Counted from the first letter of the stretch, positions 49,646 to 59,810 are shown. The stretch: 64,000 nt of DNA from an uncultured Clostridia bacterium (GCA_937876205.1 CALEII010000014.1:1-64000); one strand, 5' to 3'. Translations and numbers: made by a program. Notes: a model not told the origin generated them from the letters alone.

Positions 49646-51049
49646 TTATCTTTTTCCGACTTCATTGAGATCTGCATACTCACCGAGATTTCTCTCTTTG
49701 ATTTCACGCAGTCTTCGTCTGTCTTCCTTCATCTTTTTCTTATGCTTTGTGTAAATCCACGCAACATAGCCGATAACGCCTGCAACAACTATCACAGCAA
49801 TTGTTATGAATATCGGAGAAAGGAATACTGTTTTCATAATATGCCAGAAAAACATAACTCCGTTTCTTGACACATCATCACCTGCAACAAGTGTTGCCCT
49901 TGCTATAGTATCTTCGGCATATCTTATCTCAACAGTGCCGACGACCTGCCCTTTTGCAACCGGCGCCTGCAGTTCTTCTGGGATATCATAGATATACTCA
50001 AGACTTTTGGTATCTACCGTATCAAGAACAAGTGCCTGAAGCTGTTTTTCGGGCACAAGATTAACGTGGTCAGCATCAAGAGAAAGCTTGACGGGAACAG
50101 AAACCATTGCCTGATTTGTTTCAGCAATTACCGTCATATTCAGATTGATAAATGCCCATCTGAGCATAATTTTTGCTTCAAAAAGTGCTGTGTTATCTTT
50201 ATAACCGCATTTATCAGTGTCTTCATTAGGGCAGCCGAGAATTACACCGATGTATGTATGGGCATCCTTTGAAGCCACGAAGCTTGCACAACGCTGTGCC
50301 TCGTCAGTCATACCGCACTTGAAGCCTCTTGCATAGGTGTAAAAATATCTTGTGCCTTCCTCAATCATATCAAAGGTTGTGTTGAGCTTTCTTTCCTGAC
50401 TCATATTTGTGGCAGGCACCGTGTAATCAATCACACGGGACATATCTGAAAGCACCGAGTACTCAAGAGCCTTTCTCGTGAGAAGATACATATCATATGC
50501 TGTTGTATACTCCCCTGCTTCATCAAGCCCGTGAGCATTGGTAAAGTTTGTGTTTTTACAGCCGAGCTCCTTAGCCCTTTCATTCATCATAGTGACGAAG
50601 TTTTCAATTGTTCCGCCGACGTACTCTGCAAGAACGTTTGACGCATCATTGGCATTTTTGAGCATCATACAGTAAAGCAGATTTCGCACACTCATCTGCT
50701 CACCCACCTTGAGGTCAACAGAAGCGCTGTAAAGATACTTCAGAGGACTGAGTGCTGTTTCAGAGGCAGTTACAACCTCATCAAGGTTCTCACAATTCTC
50801 AATAACAAGTATTGCAGTTGCGATTTTAACAAGCGATGCGCATTTCATAGGCTTATCTGCATTGTGTGAAAAAATGACTGACTCAGTGTCAACATTCATA
50901 AGGTAATAAGCCTCAGATTTTATCGGCTTTTTGTCATTCTCGGCTTCTGTTGTAAGACGGATATTGTAATTTGCTGCCGAAGAAGTGAGAGAAAATACAG
51001 GCATAAGAGCTATTATAAAAATAATCGTAAAAATTATCAATTTTTTCAT
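49646..51049 (-). CDS. dacF: D-Ala-D-Ala carboxypeptidase homologue (S11) with altered motifs
   Basis: This 467-aa protein has a signal peptide (KKLIIFTIIFIIALMPVFSL), the SXXK nucleophile motif CASLVKIATAILVIE near residue 64, and a C-terminal membrane anchor (FITIAVIVVAGVIGYVAWIY) with a basic tail. The second motif, normally SGN, is NAN (MLKNANDASNVLAEYVGG), and the third, normally KTG, is KCG (GFKCGMTDEAQR). So the protein may bind rather than cut peptidoglycan, or use altered chemistry. The start at 51049 begins the signal peptide. Confidence 0.82.
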   Translation of the reverse strand: MKKLIIFTIIFIIALMPVFSLTSSAANYNIRLTTEAENDKKPIKSEAYYLMNVDTESVIFSHNADKPMKCASLVKIATAILVIENCENLDEVVTASETALSPLKYLYSASVDLKVGEQMSVRNLLYCMMLKNANDASNVLAEYVGGTIENFVTMMNERAKELGCKNTNFTNAHGLDEAGEYTTAYDMYLLTRKALEYSVLSDMSRVIDYTVPATNMSQERKLNTTFDMIEEGTRYFYTYARGFKCGMTDEAQRCASFVASKDAHTYIGVILGCPNEDTDKCGYKDNTALFEAKIMLRWAFINLNMTVIAETNQAMVSVPVKLSLDADHVNLVPEKQLQALVLDTVDTKSLEYIYDIPEELQAPVAKGQVVGTVEIRYAEDTIARATLVAGDDVSRNGVMFFWHIMKTVFLSPIFITIAVIVVAGVIGYVAWIYTKHKKKMKEDRRRLREIKERNLGEYADLNEVGKR

Positions 51050-51154
51050 AGACACACCCACCACATTAGTGCTATAATAAATTATCTGATTAAATTATAC
51101 AATCAAAAACGACAAATGTAAATATAAAACAACAATTTTTACGGAGGAAAAATA

Positions 51155-51844
51155 ATGGTTTACATTACAGGCGATATTCACGGTGACCTGTCAAGACTTA
51201 CACCGGATAAGCTGAAATTTATGAAAACCCACGACACGCTTATTGTCTGCGGCGATTTCGGTTTTATATGGGATGACTCCAAAAATGAAGATAAAATACT
51301 GAGAAATCTCGGCAAGCGCAAATACAACATCTGTTTTGTTGACGGTACTCACGAAAACTTCAGACTGCTCAATAAATTCCCTGCCTCTGACTGGAACGGT
51401 GGAAAAGCCCGTAATATAACAGGTAATCTTTATCACCTTATGCGAGGTGAAATCTACACAATTGAGAGTATGAAGGTTTTCACTCTCGGCGGTGGTGAAT
51501 CACCTGAGGCTGAGCTCAGATTTGAGAACGATGATTCAGAACATCTTGAAACACCCACAAAAGAAGAACTGCTCTCAGCAGTAAACCGCCTTGAGCAGGT
51601 AAATTATGAGGTTGACATTATCATTACTCACGAGCCCCCCTCAAAAACAAGAGAGTTTCTTCTGATGCAAAAAAATGAGCAGTTCTCCGTTTCTGCGCTG
51701 AATGCGTTCTTTGATGAGCTTGCAGTTCAGTGCAAGTATAAAAAATGGTTTTTCGGCAGTATGCACACCGATAAATACATCTCTGAAAATCAGGTTGCCG
51801 TTTTCAGAAACTTCATCAACGCAAAAACAGGAATGAAGGTTTAA
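51155..51844 (+). CDS. Metallophosphoesterase
   Basis: This 229-aa protein has the calcineurin-type motifs YITGDIHGDLSRL, LIVCGDFGFIWDD, FVDGTHENF and a later TLGGGESP and SMHTDK. The usual GNHE motif is replaced by DGTHEN, as in a small clade of such enzymes. ATG follows GGAGG. It is convergent with the alcohol dehydrogenase gene, overlapping by 4 bp at the 3' ends. Confidence 0.9.
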   Translation: MVYITGDIHGDLSRLTPDKLKFMKTHDTLIVCGDFGFIWDDSKNEDKILRNLGKRKYNICFVDGTHENFRLLNKFPASDWNGGKARNITGNLYHLMRGEIYTIESMKVFTLGGGESPEAELRFENDDSEHLETPTKEELLSAVNRLEQVNYEVDIIITHEPPSKTREFLLMQKNEQFSVSALNAFFDELAVQCKYKKWFFGSMHTDKYISENQVAVFRNFINAKTGMKV

Positions 51845-52950
51845 TTATTATATCTTTTCAGAATATTCACAGCCGTATCTGAGGTAAAATTGCCCGGGGT
51901 ACGGCTGAAATTTTTTAACGGGTCTGTCCAGCGATGTGAATAAGCCTGCATCTGCTCATCGCTTATCCTTATATTGATATCTGCGAGTGCTTCAATCATA
52001 TTGCACAGCTCATCGCAGCCCATACCTGTTATATCAAAAATCCTCTGTGACTTTGACGGCATATTTTCATCAGCTATCCTTATAAAGTCCGGAATAAAAG
52101 CTGAACACGCTCTGCCGTGAGCGATACCGAAATCCTCAGTGAGAATATATCCCATTGTATGCGGGAAACAGGTGCCTGTTATATTAAGACACAGCCCTGC
52201 AAAGAGAGATGCCGCATAAAGCTCTTCACGAAGTGCTTCATCGGGCAATGATTTATTATTGAAGAAATGCACAAGACCGTTTCTGAGCATTGCAAACGCC
52301 TTTTCTGCATACAAATCACTCAGCTCGTTGGCTGTTGACGAAAAATACCCCTCAACAGCGTGAGCAAACGCATCAAGAGCTGTTGAAACAGTGACAGTAT
52401 AAGGCATTGTCATTGTGTATGTGTAATCACAGAAAGAAACAACAGAATAACAGTCGTGACCTGAAATACTCTTTTTCAGTCCGTTTTCGCTGTTTGTCAG
52501 AACGGAAACGCCTGTCACCTCACTGCCTGTTCCCGATGTTGTGCCCACAAGCACAAGAGGAAGAGGCTTATTTTTATGAGTCATTTTATAAATATCAACA
52601 GGTGAAAGCTCCTCATTTGCCGCATATATCGCAACTGCCTTTGAGGCATCAAGAGGTGACCCGCCACCGATGCCTATGATGAATTCTGCGCCTGATTCTC
52701 TTGCTACAATTCCTGCTGCGTGACAGTCGGCAGTATAGGGATTCTCAGTTATTGAGTCAAAAATGCTGTATCTGATACCGAGCTTTTCAAGAGCATCTGT
52801 CACATCTGAAAGTGCACCGCACTTCTTTGCAGAATTGCCGCCTGTAACAATCAGACAGGATCTGCCAAGCTTTTCAAGCAAACCGCAGTTTTCTTTTAAA
52901 CAGCCTTTTCCGCTTATAACCTGAACAGGCATATATGAATTTATGGTCAT
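51841..52950 (-). CDS. Iron-containing alcohol dehydrogenase family protein
   Basis: This 369-aa protein has the NAD-binding segment FIIGIGGGSPLDASKAVAI, TTSGTGSEVTGVSV, and the metal ligands in DAFAHAVEGYFSS, FPHTMGYILTED and IAHGRACSAF. These are the Asp and three His of iron-dependent dehydrogenases. The substrate cannot be told; butanol, 1,3-propanediol and lactaldehyde enzymes belong here. Confidence 0.9.
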   Translation of the reverse strand: MTINSYMPVQVISGKGCLKENCGLLEKLGRSCLIVTGGNSAKKCGALSDVTDALEKLGIRYSIFDSITENPYTADCHAAGIVARESGAEFIIGIGGGSPLDASKAVAIYAANEELSPVDIYKMTHKNKPLPLVLVGTTSGTGSEVTGVSVLTNSENGLKKSISGHDCYSVVSFCDYTYTMTMPYTVTVSTALDAFAHAVEGYFSSTANELSDLYAEKAFAMLRNGLVHFFNNKSLPDEALREELYAASLFAGLCLNITGTCFPHTMGYILTEDFGIAHGRACSAFIPDFIRIADENMPSKSQRIFDITGMGCDELCNMIEALADINIRISDEQMQAYSHRWTDPLKNFSRTPGNFTSDTAVNILKRYNN

Positions 52951-53005
52951 AATTTTCTCCTTATATCATTCCGGATTTTTCGGAACCCTTCCGGCTTTTT
53001 TAATA

Positions 53006-53029
53006 AAAGCCCCAAATAAATGGGGCTTT
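53006..53029 (-). terminator. Terminator of the GH13 gene
   Basis: Arms AAAGCCCCA and TGGGGCTTT with a short loop are followed on the minus strand by TTTTATT. Confidence 0.7.
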
Positions 53030-53037
53030 CTGTAGCA

Positions 53038-54702
53038 TTATTCAAAGAAATATACTCTTGTTTCGTAAGGTCTTGTTGTGAAGCCGTTATCCTTTACGGG
53101 ATTATCCTTATGGCTGCAGAGAATTGCCTTACCCTTTGAAAGGTCGTAGCCCTCGGGAGCCTTGAAATCAACAGCATTTTCTGAGTAAGAGCAGATTACA
53201 AGCAGCTTCTTGCCTTCATATGTACGCTCATATACATAGATATCTTTGCTTGATTTGTAATACTCTTTGTATTTGCCGTAAACTGCAATGGGGTTTTCCT
53301 TACGGAACTTGATAAGAGCCTTGTAATGGTTGAATACAGAATCGGGATCTTCCATCTCAGCCTTTGCATTTATGCCGTCTTTATAAGATGGGTTAACGGG
53401 CATCCAGGGAGTGCCTGTTGTGAAGCCTGCATTTTCTGTGTCATCCCACTGAACGGGAGTTCTCGCATTGCCTCGGCTTGAAGTCTTGAGTCTCTCTTTG
53501 ATTTTTTCATCAGAGAAACCGAAAAGCTTAAGAGTCTTTGCATTGTTTACTGCAAAAATATCCTGATAATCTTCAACATTGGGAAGGTCGATATTTATCA
53601 TACCGAGCTCCTGTCCCTGATAAACGAAAGGAGTACCGCACTGAAGCATATATGAGTTTGCGATTGACTTTGCACTTTCATTTCTGTACTTGACACTGCC
53701 GTAGCGGTTGATGATACGGGGATGGTCGTGGTTTTCCATATAAAGTGCATTCCATGCCTTGCCGTAAAGTGAATGCTGCCAGTTGGAGAATACCTTCTTG
53801 AGCTGCTTAAGGCTGAAGGGCTTATTAAGGCAATCCATAAAGATACAGTCAGCTTCCATATGCTGGAAGTGGAACATCATATCAAGCTCCTGACCGGGCT
53901 TTTCTTCAATATATTTAAGTGCACTTCTGGGAGTCATAAGAGGAGCTTCACCGACAACGAAGCAATCGTAATCATCAAGCACTTCTCTGAATTCTGAAAG
54001 GAACTCGTGAATACGGGGACCGTCTTTATAATGCTCCATACCGCAAGCCTGAGGAATGGGGAAACCGTTGGGAAGACCGTCTCTCTTTGATGTGAATGTG
54101 ATAACGTCCTCACGGAAGCCGTCAACGCCCATATCGAGCCAGTATTTCATAATTTCCTTAACTTCTCTACGGACTTCGGGATTTTCCATCTTAAGGTCAG
54201 GCTGTTTCTTTGAGAAAAGATGCAGATAATACTGACCGTTTTCCTTATTGTATTCCCATGCCTTGCCCTCAAAGAGTGAAGACCAGTTGTTGGGATTCTT
54301 CTTACCCTTGCCGTCACGCCAATGGTAGTATTCGTGATACTTGCTGTTCTTGTCAATACCCTGCTTGAACCACTCGTGTTCATCTGATGTGTGATTTACA
54401 ACAAGGTCCATAATAACTCTTATACCACGCTTGTGAGCTTCATCGAGAACTTTCTTGAAGAGCTCATTATCACCGTAATCAGGAGAAATATTTCTGTAGT
54501 CTGAAATATCGTAACCCATATCTGCGTTTGGTGAGCAGTAAAGGGGTGAGAACCAGATACAATTGATGCCCAGCTCCTGAAGGTAATCAAGCTTTGAGAG
54601 AACACCCTCAAGGTCACCTATACCGTCGCCGTTGCCGTCGCAGAATGAACGGGGCCATATCTGATAGCACACCGCATCCTTATACCATCTTGTCTTTTCC
54701 AT
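53038..54702 (-). CDS. malL: Oligo-1,6-glucosidase / alpha-glucosidase, GH13
   Basis: This 554-aa enzyme has the GH13 motifs VIMDLVVNHTSDEHEWF, GVDGFREDVITF (nucleophile Asp), FVVGEAPLMTP (acid Glu) and MENHDHPRI (transition-state Asp). It belongs with cytoplasmic oligo-1,6-glucosidases that split isomaltose-type linkages. The start at 54702 has AAGGAGC; an upstream extension with a hydrophobic stretch lies before the ribosome site, so I excluded it. Confidence 0.93.
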   Translation of the reverse strand: MEKTRWYKDAVCYQIWPRSFCDGNGDGIGDLEGVLSKLDYLQELGINCIWFSPLYCSPNADMGYDISDYRNISPDYGDNELFKKVLDEAHKRGIRVIMDLVVNHTSDEHEWFKQGIDKNSKYHEYYHWRDGKGKKNPNNWSSLFEGKAWEYNKENGQYYLHLFSKKQPDLKMENPEVRREVKEIMKYWLDMGVDGFREDVITFTSKRDGLPNGFPIPQACGMEHYKDGPRIHEFLSEFREVLDDYDCFVVGEAPLMTPRSALKYIEEKPGQELDMMFHFQHMEADCIFMDCLNKPFSLKQLKKVFSNWQHSLYGKAWNALYMENHDHPRIINRYGSVKYRNESAKSIANSYMLQCGTPFVYQGQELGMINIDLPNVEDYQDIFAVNNAKTLKLFGFSDEKIKERLKTSSRGNARTPVQWDDTENAGFTTGTPWMPVNPSYKDGINAKAEMEDPDSVFNHYKALIKFRKENPIAVYGKYKEYYKSSKDIYVYERTYEGKKLLVICSYSENAVDFKAPEGYDLSKGKAILCSHKDNPVKDNGFTTRPYETRVYFFE

Positions 54703-54787
54703 ATCAAAAAGCTCCTTTCGGTTTGCACTTTTTATGTATTTTATATCATTATAGCAGAGAAATATGAACAAAACAATACAAAATGTT

Positions 54788-54817
54788 AAAAAAGAAGCCG
54801 TATTTCTACGACTTCTC
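54788..54817 (-). terminator. Terminator of the dockerin gene
   Basis: Arms GAAGCCGTA and TACGACTTC (with one G-U pair) around TTTC; the minus strand continues with six T. Confidence 0.7.
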
Positions 54818-54830
54818 AAACCATATTATC

Positions 54831-55751
54831 TCAGTCAAGCTTTGCAGCCTTGCGAAGAATGAGTCTTGCATCAGCGGCGGTTATGCCTGCCTTGCCGTCA
54901 ATATCTGCGGCATAACGCTGAATTGTGTCAAGATTTTCAAGCTTGGCGGCTGCTCTGAGCGCAAGTCTTGCATCGGCTGCATTCACTTTTGCATCACAGT
55001 TGACATCTTCAGGAACGCAGATTTTCTTTTCAAATGCTACCTTGTCCATATGCAATATTTCAATTGTGCAGTCAGTTGAAATGTTATCATACGTATCAAG
55101 AATTTCACCTTTATTATTTTTAATTCTGAAATTATCCGAATTCAGTTTTTCTTTTATATCAGCAACTTTAGTGTAATAGTGAATATAAGCATAGTGATTT
55201 TTTAAGTCAAGCGACTCCAGAACTGTGACACCTGCTTCTTCGGCAGAAAGAATTTCAGGGTAAATATCATTATCAGCCTGAATATTCAACTCAACACGAT
55301 TATTTTCAAGGTCAAAGGCTTCAATTTCAATGCTGAGATTATGGGTACCGACAGCATTGGTGTAAAATTGTATCTGATAATCAAAATTCCGTTTTGCAGG
55401 ATATCCGTTATCGTCTGCTTGCTGAGGATATACTCTGAAAACTCGTTTGCCGTCGCCTGTATTCTCTGTTACCGGAGGAACAACAGTACCTGACACAGCC
55501 GGATAGTCTTTATAAACAGGCACAAGTATCTCTTTATTATAAGTTACGGTCAGAACTAATTGTGAATACTGCATCCAATCACTGATAACAACATCATATC
55601 CGTAAAATGTGTTATATGCAGAGGATGCACCGTATATGAGCATTTCAGGTGCTGAAACTCTCACTACGTTTTTGTTATCATCTGCTGAAACAGCAAACTG
55701 AAATAAGAACAGCATTAAAATAACAATAACTACTGATAAAATTTTCTTCAT
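54831..55751 (-). CDS. Secreted protein with C-terminal dockerin module
   Basis: This 306-aa protein has a signal peptide (LSVVIVILMLFLFQFAVSAD), a beta-rich middle domain of unknown kind (cohesin-like at most), and a dockerin module from about residue 245: DVNCDAKVNAADARLALRAA and DIDGKAGITAADARLILRKA. The paired calcium-loop helices of dockerins are seen, though the first Asp-x-Asn loops are imperfect. It could attach to a cohesin scaffold. A decayed gene tail of the same kind lies just upstream. Confidence 0.82.
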   Translation of the reverse strand: MKKILSVVIVILMLFLFQFAVSADDNKNVVRVSAPEMLIYGASSAYNTFYGYDVVISDWMQYSQLVLTVTYNKEILVPVYKDYPAVSGTVVPPVTENTGDGKRVFRVYPQQADDNGYPAKRNFDYQIQFYTNAVGTHNLSIEIEAFDLENNRVELNIQADNDIYPEILSAEEAGVTVLESLDLKNHYAYIHYYTKVADIKEKLNSDNFRIKNNKGEILDTYDNISTDCTIEILHMDKVAFEKKICVPEDVNCDAKVNAADARLALRAAAKLENLDTIQRYAADIDGKAGITAADARLILRKAAKLD

Positions 55752-55764
55752 AAAAAGTCCTCCT

Positions 55765-55839
55765 TTATTCTAAGCCTGATGCAAATCTTAATATCAATCT
55801 TGAATCTGCGGCGGTAATCTGACTGTCACTGTCTGCATC
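55765..55839 (-). pseudogene. Remnant of a second dockerin module
   Basis: The last 24 codons read DADSDSQITAADSRLILRFA then SGLE and stop. They match the second dockerin repeat of the adjacent gene. An in-frame stop lies only three codons upstream and no longer frame continues, so this is the tail of a lost or truncated paralogue. Confidence 0.65.
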
Positions 55840-56064
55840 AGTTAACTATACCGTGAGCGACTTAATTTCATTGGGAACTCTTCGAGTTCAATTATACATC
55901 AGATAACATATAATCCTTTTTCTGTCAACAATATAATCAATAAACCATTGGTAGCACCCTTTCAAAATAATATGTATCTATTTTATCCTTCAATATATAA
56001 GACAAAAAAACACAAAAAAAGGTGACAATAAAAATCTGATTTTTTATTTTTTGTATACATAAAC
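55840..56064. other. AT-rich intergenic stretch
   Basis: This stretch has no open frame or hairpin that I can support. It may be part of the decayed dockerin gene region. Confidence 0.4.
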
Positions 56065-56100
56065 AAAAATCAGCGTGCCGCTTTGTGCGATACGCTGATA
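56065..56100 (-). terminator. Terminator of the AI-2E-type permease gene
   Basis: Arms ATCAGCGT and ACGCTGAT enclose a 15-nt interior. The minus strand continues with TTTTTGTTT. Confidence 0.75.
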
Positions 56101-56104
56101 AAAT

Positions 56105-57301
56105 TTAGTCTTCCGTCTGCTGTAGTGATTCTTCCTGCTCCGACTTCTGCTGAGCAAGTCTCTTTTCCCGTTTCTCCGTTTCTTCACGGAGAAGAACATA
56201 CAATGTCGATGTTACAGGCACACCCAGAAGCATACCTACAGGGCCGGCAATGCCGCCGCCAATAGTAACTGCCGCAAGCACCCACATTGCAGGCAGATTC
56301 ACTCTGTCACCCATAACCTTGGGATAGATAAGATTACCCTCTATCTGCTGAAGTATGAGAAGGTAAATGATAAATATCAGAGCCTTGGTGGGAGAAACAG
56401 TAAGTATCATAAACGCACCCACAACAGTGCCCACAAATGAGCCGACAACGGGAATTATCGCCGTCACCCCCACAAGAGCACCTACCATCGGTGCATAGGG
56501 TATCTGCAGAATAAGCATACCTATCATACAAAGTGTACCCAGAATCACTGCTTCAAGCGTCTGACCTGAAACGAAGCTTCTGAAAATCTTCATACCGACA
56601 GAGCTTGCGTGCAGAAGTCTGTTGCCGATTTTTTCGGGTATCCACGCCCTGACAAGCCTTTTTGTCTGATTCTTGAGTTTCTCTTTGCTTGAGAGGACAT
56701 ATATGGCAAAAATAAGTGCAATTATGAAATTAACAATCCATGTCACAACGGAGCTTACAGTGCCGACTGCAGTGTTCATAATGGTACTGCCCTGCTGTGT
56801 GAGCCACGTCTGAAGTGAGGTCACAATCTTGTTCCAGTCAACAGAGGTGAGAATATTGTTATAAAGCTGCTCACCAAGAGGTATTTTCTCGAGAACAGAC
56901 GGCATTTCAGCCTTGCTTATTGAGTTCGCAACCTCTATCACACCGTCAATTATTATCTTGACTGCATCGATAAGCTCGGGAATAATCAGACCCACAATTC
57001 CTGCCAGAATACCGAGAATAAGTATAACTGACAGCACCATTGCAACGGGTCTTCTCAGCTTTTTCACCTTTTCTTTTTTTGTTTTTCTGAACAGATGTGA
57101 CTCAAAAAAGTGAACAGGCACATTCAGAATAAGTGCAATAAACACACCGAGTATAAGAGGCATAAGCAGGTCAAGCCCCCACCTGAATGTTTCTGCAAGT
57201 GTACCGATATTCTTCACTGATAAATATATCAGGATACACGCAGTTGCGACGCCTATAACCCACTTTGCAATTTTCTTTTGAGTATCAGAATTGAATTCCA
57301 T
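56105..57301 (-). CDS. AI-2E family transporter (UPF0118)
   Basis: This 398-aa membrane protein has eight or so segments and the conserved parts VVGSFVGTVVGAFMILTVSP and GNLIYPKVMGDRVNLPAMWV. Members export autoinducer-2, or in other cases sodium or other solutes, so the substrate is open. The C-terminus is charged (EEQEESLQQTED-like). It is divergent from the GH3 gene, with promoters between. Confidence 0.88.
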   Translation of the reverse strand: MEFNSDTQKKIAKWVIGVATACILIYLSVKNIGTLAETFRWGLDLLMPLILGVFIALILNVPVHFFESHLFRKTKKEKVKKLRRPVAMVLSVILILGILAGIVGLIIPELIDAVKIIIDGVIEVANSISKAEMPSVLEKIPLGEQLYNNILTSVDWNKIVTSLQTWLTQQGSTIMNTAVGTVSSVVTWIVNFIIALIFAIYVLSSKEKLKNQTKRLVRAWIPEKIGNRLLHASSVGMKIFRSFVSGQTLEAVILGTLCMIGMLILQIPYAPMVGALVGVTAIIPVVGSFVGTVVGAFMILTVSPTKALIFIIYLLILQQIEGNLIYPKVMGDRVNLPAMWVLAAVTIGGGIAGPVGMLLGVPVTSTLYVLLREETEKREKRLAQQKSEQEESLQQTED

Positions 57302-57375
57302 TTTTATTACCTCAGAAGCTTTTTTTTAATTATAGTATATGTTTTATATTATTGTCAATAAAATTTAATATTATC

Positions 57376-57404
57376 TTGACTGAGTCTTTATCAGGATATA
57401 TAAT
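57376..57404 (+). promoter_or_regulatory. GH3 gene promoter
   Basis: TTGACT (57376-57381) and TATAAT (57399-57404) have a 17-bp spacer. The start site near 57411 leaves a 24-nt leader. Confidence 0.7.
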
Positions 57405-57434
57405 TATATAAAATATAATATAAGGAATGATTTT

Positions 57435-59810
57435 ATGGATAGATATGCAAGATTCAGATTTCAGCCCTGTCTTCCTCTGGGCAAGGACGGCAGACGTGTA
57501 ACAGCATCTCCCGAGCACATTTCTCTTTCCAGAAATGCAGCTTCACAGGGTATGGTACTGCTTAAAAACAATGATAACGCATTACCGTTGAAAAAATCTG
57601 AAAGAATTGCACTTTTCGGCAAAGCTACCATTGAATACATAAAAGGCGGCGGCGGAAGCGGTGATGTTCATTGCCCCTATGTCAGAAATATTTACGAAGG
57701 CTTTGAAGAAAAGGAAAAAGAGGGTAAAGTAAAGATTTTTATGCCTCTTGTTGATTTTTATAAGGATTATGTCAAGCGTGAAAGCGTAAATGTGCTCACA
57801 GAGGAGCAGATTGATGCACGCTGGAATATCGTTAACAATATGGAATTCTGCCAGAAGCGTGACGATATGACTTATGATACATTTGCAGCTATGCACGTAA
57901 CTGAAGCTGAAGTACCCGATGAGCTTATCAGGTCTGCTTCAGAAAATGCAGACACAGCAATAATCACTCTCAGCCGTTTCTCAGCAGAGGGCGTTGACAG
58001 AAGACCTCAGGGCGGTGACTACTATCTCTCTGACCTTGAAAAGCACCTCATCGACAGAGCAACCGAGCTTTTCAGCAAGGTTATCATTGTCATCAATTCA
58101 GGCGCAACAATGGACTGCGAATACTTTGCCGAAAACGATAAGGTTCAGGCAATTCTTTTCGGCTGGCAGGGCGGTATTGAAGGCGGAAGTGCAATTGCAG
58201 ACATCCTTTGCGGTGATGTCAATCCCTCAGGTAAAATGGTTGACACAATTGCCACTACTTATGACTGCTACCCCTGTAAAGACGATTTCTGGGAGAGCTT
58301 CTGGTACTGTAATTATACAGACGACATATATGTTGGCTACCGTTATTTTGAAACAATCCCCGGTGCCGATAAGTTTGTAAGATATCCTTTCGGCTTCGGT
58401 CTTTCATATACAAAATTCAGTTTCAGCGGTAAGGCTTGTCTTGAAAGCGAAGGAAAGATTGTTGCAGTAGTCACAGTAAAGAATGTCGGTGATGTTGCAG
58501 GTAAAGAAGTTGTTCAGCTTTATTACTCAGCACCTCAGGGCAAGCTCGGTAAGCCCTCAAAAGAGCTTTCCGCATACAAAAAGACAAAGCTTCTCGCCCC
58601 GGGTGAATCAGAGACAATTGTTATGAGCTTTGATATAAAGGATATGGCAAGCTTTGACGACCTCGGCAAGATTCAGAAGACTGCATATGTCCTCGAAAAA
58701 GGAACCTACACGTTCCATATGGGTACATCTGTAAGAGACACAGAAAAGCTCGCATTTGAATATACAGTTGCAGAAGATACTGTTATTGAACAGCTCAAGC
58801 AGTGGTGCAAGCCCACAAAGCTCGCAAAGAGAATGCTCTCTGACGGCACATACGAAGAACTGCCTATGGGTGAGGCTTCATATTACTATGAGCCCGTGCC
58901 CGAAATGATCGCAGAAGCACCCGCAGAGCTTGTAAAATTCGATGATATCGGAAAAAAATGTACAATTGAAGAATTTATAAAGCAGTTCACACTTGATGAA
59001 ATCTGTGATTTTGTGGGAGGTCAGCCGCCAACAGGTGTTGCAAACACAGGCTGCTTCGGTCCCATCGGACACAGACTCAACACTCCTGCAATCCCCACTG
59101 CAGACGGCCCTGCAGGACTTCGTCTTAATACGGAAACAGGCATTCCCACAACAGCATGGCCCTGTGCAACTCTTCTTGCCTGCTCATGGGATCCCGAACT
59201 GATTTATGAAGTGGGTGCTGCAGGCGGTGCAGAAGTCAGAGAAAATAACATCGGTATCTGGCTGACACCTGCTCTGAATATCCACCGTGACCCCCTCTGC
59301 GGAAGAAACTTTGAATATTACTCTGAAGATCCCCTTGTAGCGGGCAAATCTGCTGCAGCAGCAATCAGAGGTATGCAGTCAAGTGAAATTGCCGTTTCAA
59401 TGAAGCATTTTGCTTGTAACAACAAGGAAGCAAACCGCTATCAGAGTGATTCAAGACTTTCAGAAAGAGCACTCAGAGAAATCTATCTCAAGGGCTTTGA
59501 AATTGCAGTCAAGGAATCAGACCCCATAACAGTTATGTCTTCATATAACCTTATCAACGGTCAGCATACATCAGAAAGCTGGGAGCTTCTTACAGGTATT
59601 CTCCGCTATGAATGGGGCTTTAAAGGTATGGTTGAAACTGACTGGGGCGTAAAAAATGATCCCGTGAAAGAGGTCAAGGCAGGTAACGACCTTAAAATGC
59701 CCACAGGCTACCCCGATGAACTGAAAGCATCAGTTGAAAAAGGTGAGCTCACAAGAGCTGAGCTCGAACTGTGTGCTAAGAGAATACTTGAAATGATGCA
59801 GAGATTGTAA
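57435..59810 (+). CDS. bglX: Beta-glucosidase, GH3, reversed domain order
   Basis: This 791-aa enzyme has the two GH3 domains in inverted order. The (alpha/beta)6 C-domain comes first: SRNAASQGMVLLKNNDNALP near residue 33, with GGGGSGDV. A fibronectin-like segment follows near 310-440. The TIM-barrel domain comes last: IPTADGPAGLRL, then SMKHFACNN near residue 656, and the nucleophile Asp in GMVETDWGVKND near residue 734. This arrangement is known from Ruminococcus albus and relatives. No signal peptide is present. ATG follows AAGGAATG. Confidence 0.93.
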   Translation: MDRYARFRFQPCLPLGKDGRRVTASPEHISLSRNAASQGMVLLKNNDNALPLKKSERIALFGKATIEYIKGGGGSGDVHCPYVRNIYEGFEEKEKEGKVKIFMPLVDFYKDYVKRESVNVLTEEQIDARWNIVNNMEFCQKRDDMTYDTFAAMHVTEAEVPDELIRSASENADTAIITLSRFSAEGVDRRPQGGDYYLSDLEKHLIDRATELFSKVIIVINSGATMDCEYFAENDKVQAILFGWQGGIEGGSAIADILCGDVNPSGKMVDTIATTYDCYPCKDDFWESFWYCNYTDDIYVGYRYFETIPGADKFVRYPFGFGLSYTKFSFSGKACLESEGKIVAVVTVKNVGDVAGKEVVQLYYSAPQGKLGKPSKELSAYKKTKLLAPGESETIVMSFDIKDMASFDDLGKIQKTAYVLEKGTYTFHMGTSVRDTEKLAFEYTVAEDTVIEQLKQWCKPTKLAKRMLSDGTYEELPMGEASYYYEPVPEMIAEAPAELVKFDDIGKKCTIEEFIKQFTLDEICDFVGGQPPTGVANTGCFGPIGHRLNTPAIPTADGPAGLRLNTETGIPTTAWPCATLLACSWDPELIYEVGAAGGAEVRENNIGIWLTPALNIHRDPLCGRNFEYYSEDPLVAGKSAAAAIRGMQSSEIAVSMKHFACNNKEANRYQSDSRLSERALREIYLKGFEIAVKESDPITVMSSYNLINGQHTSESWELLTGILRYEWGFKGMVETDWGVKNDPVKEVKAGNDLKMPTGYPDELKASVEKGELTRAELELCAKRILEMMQRL

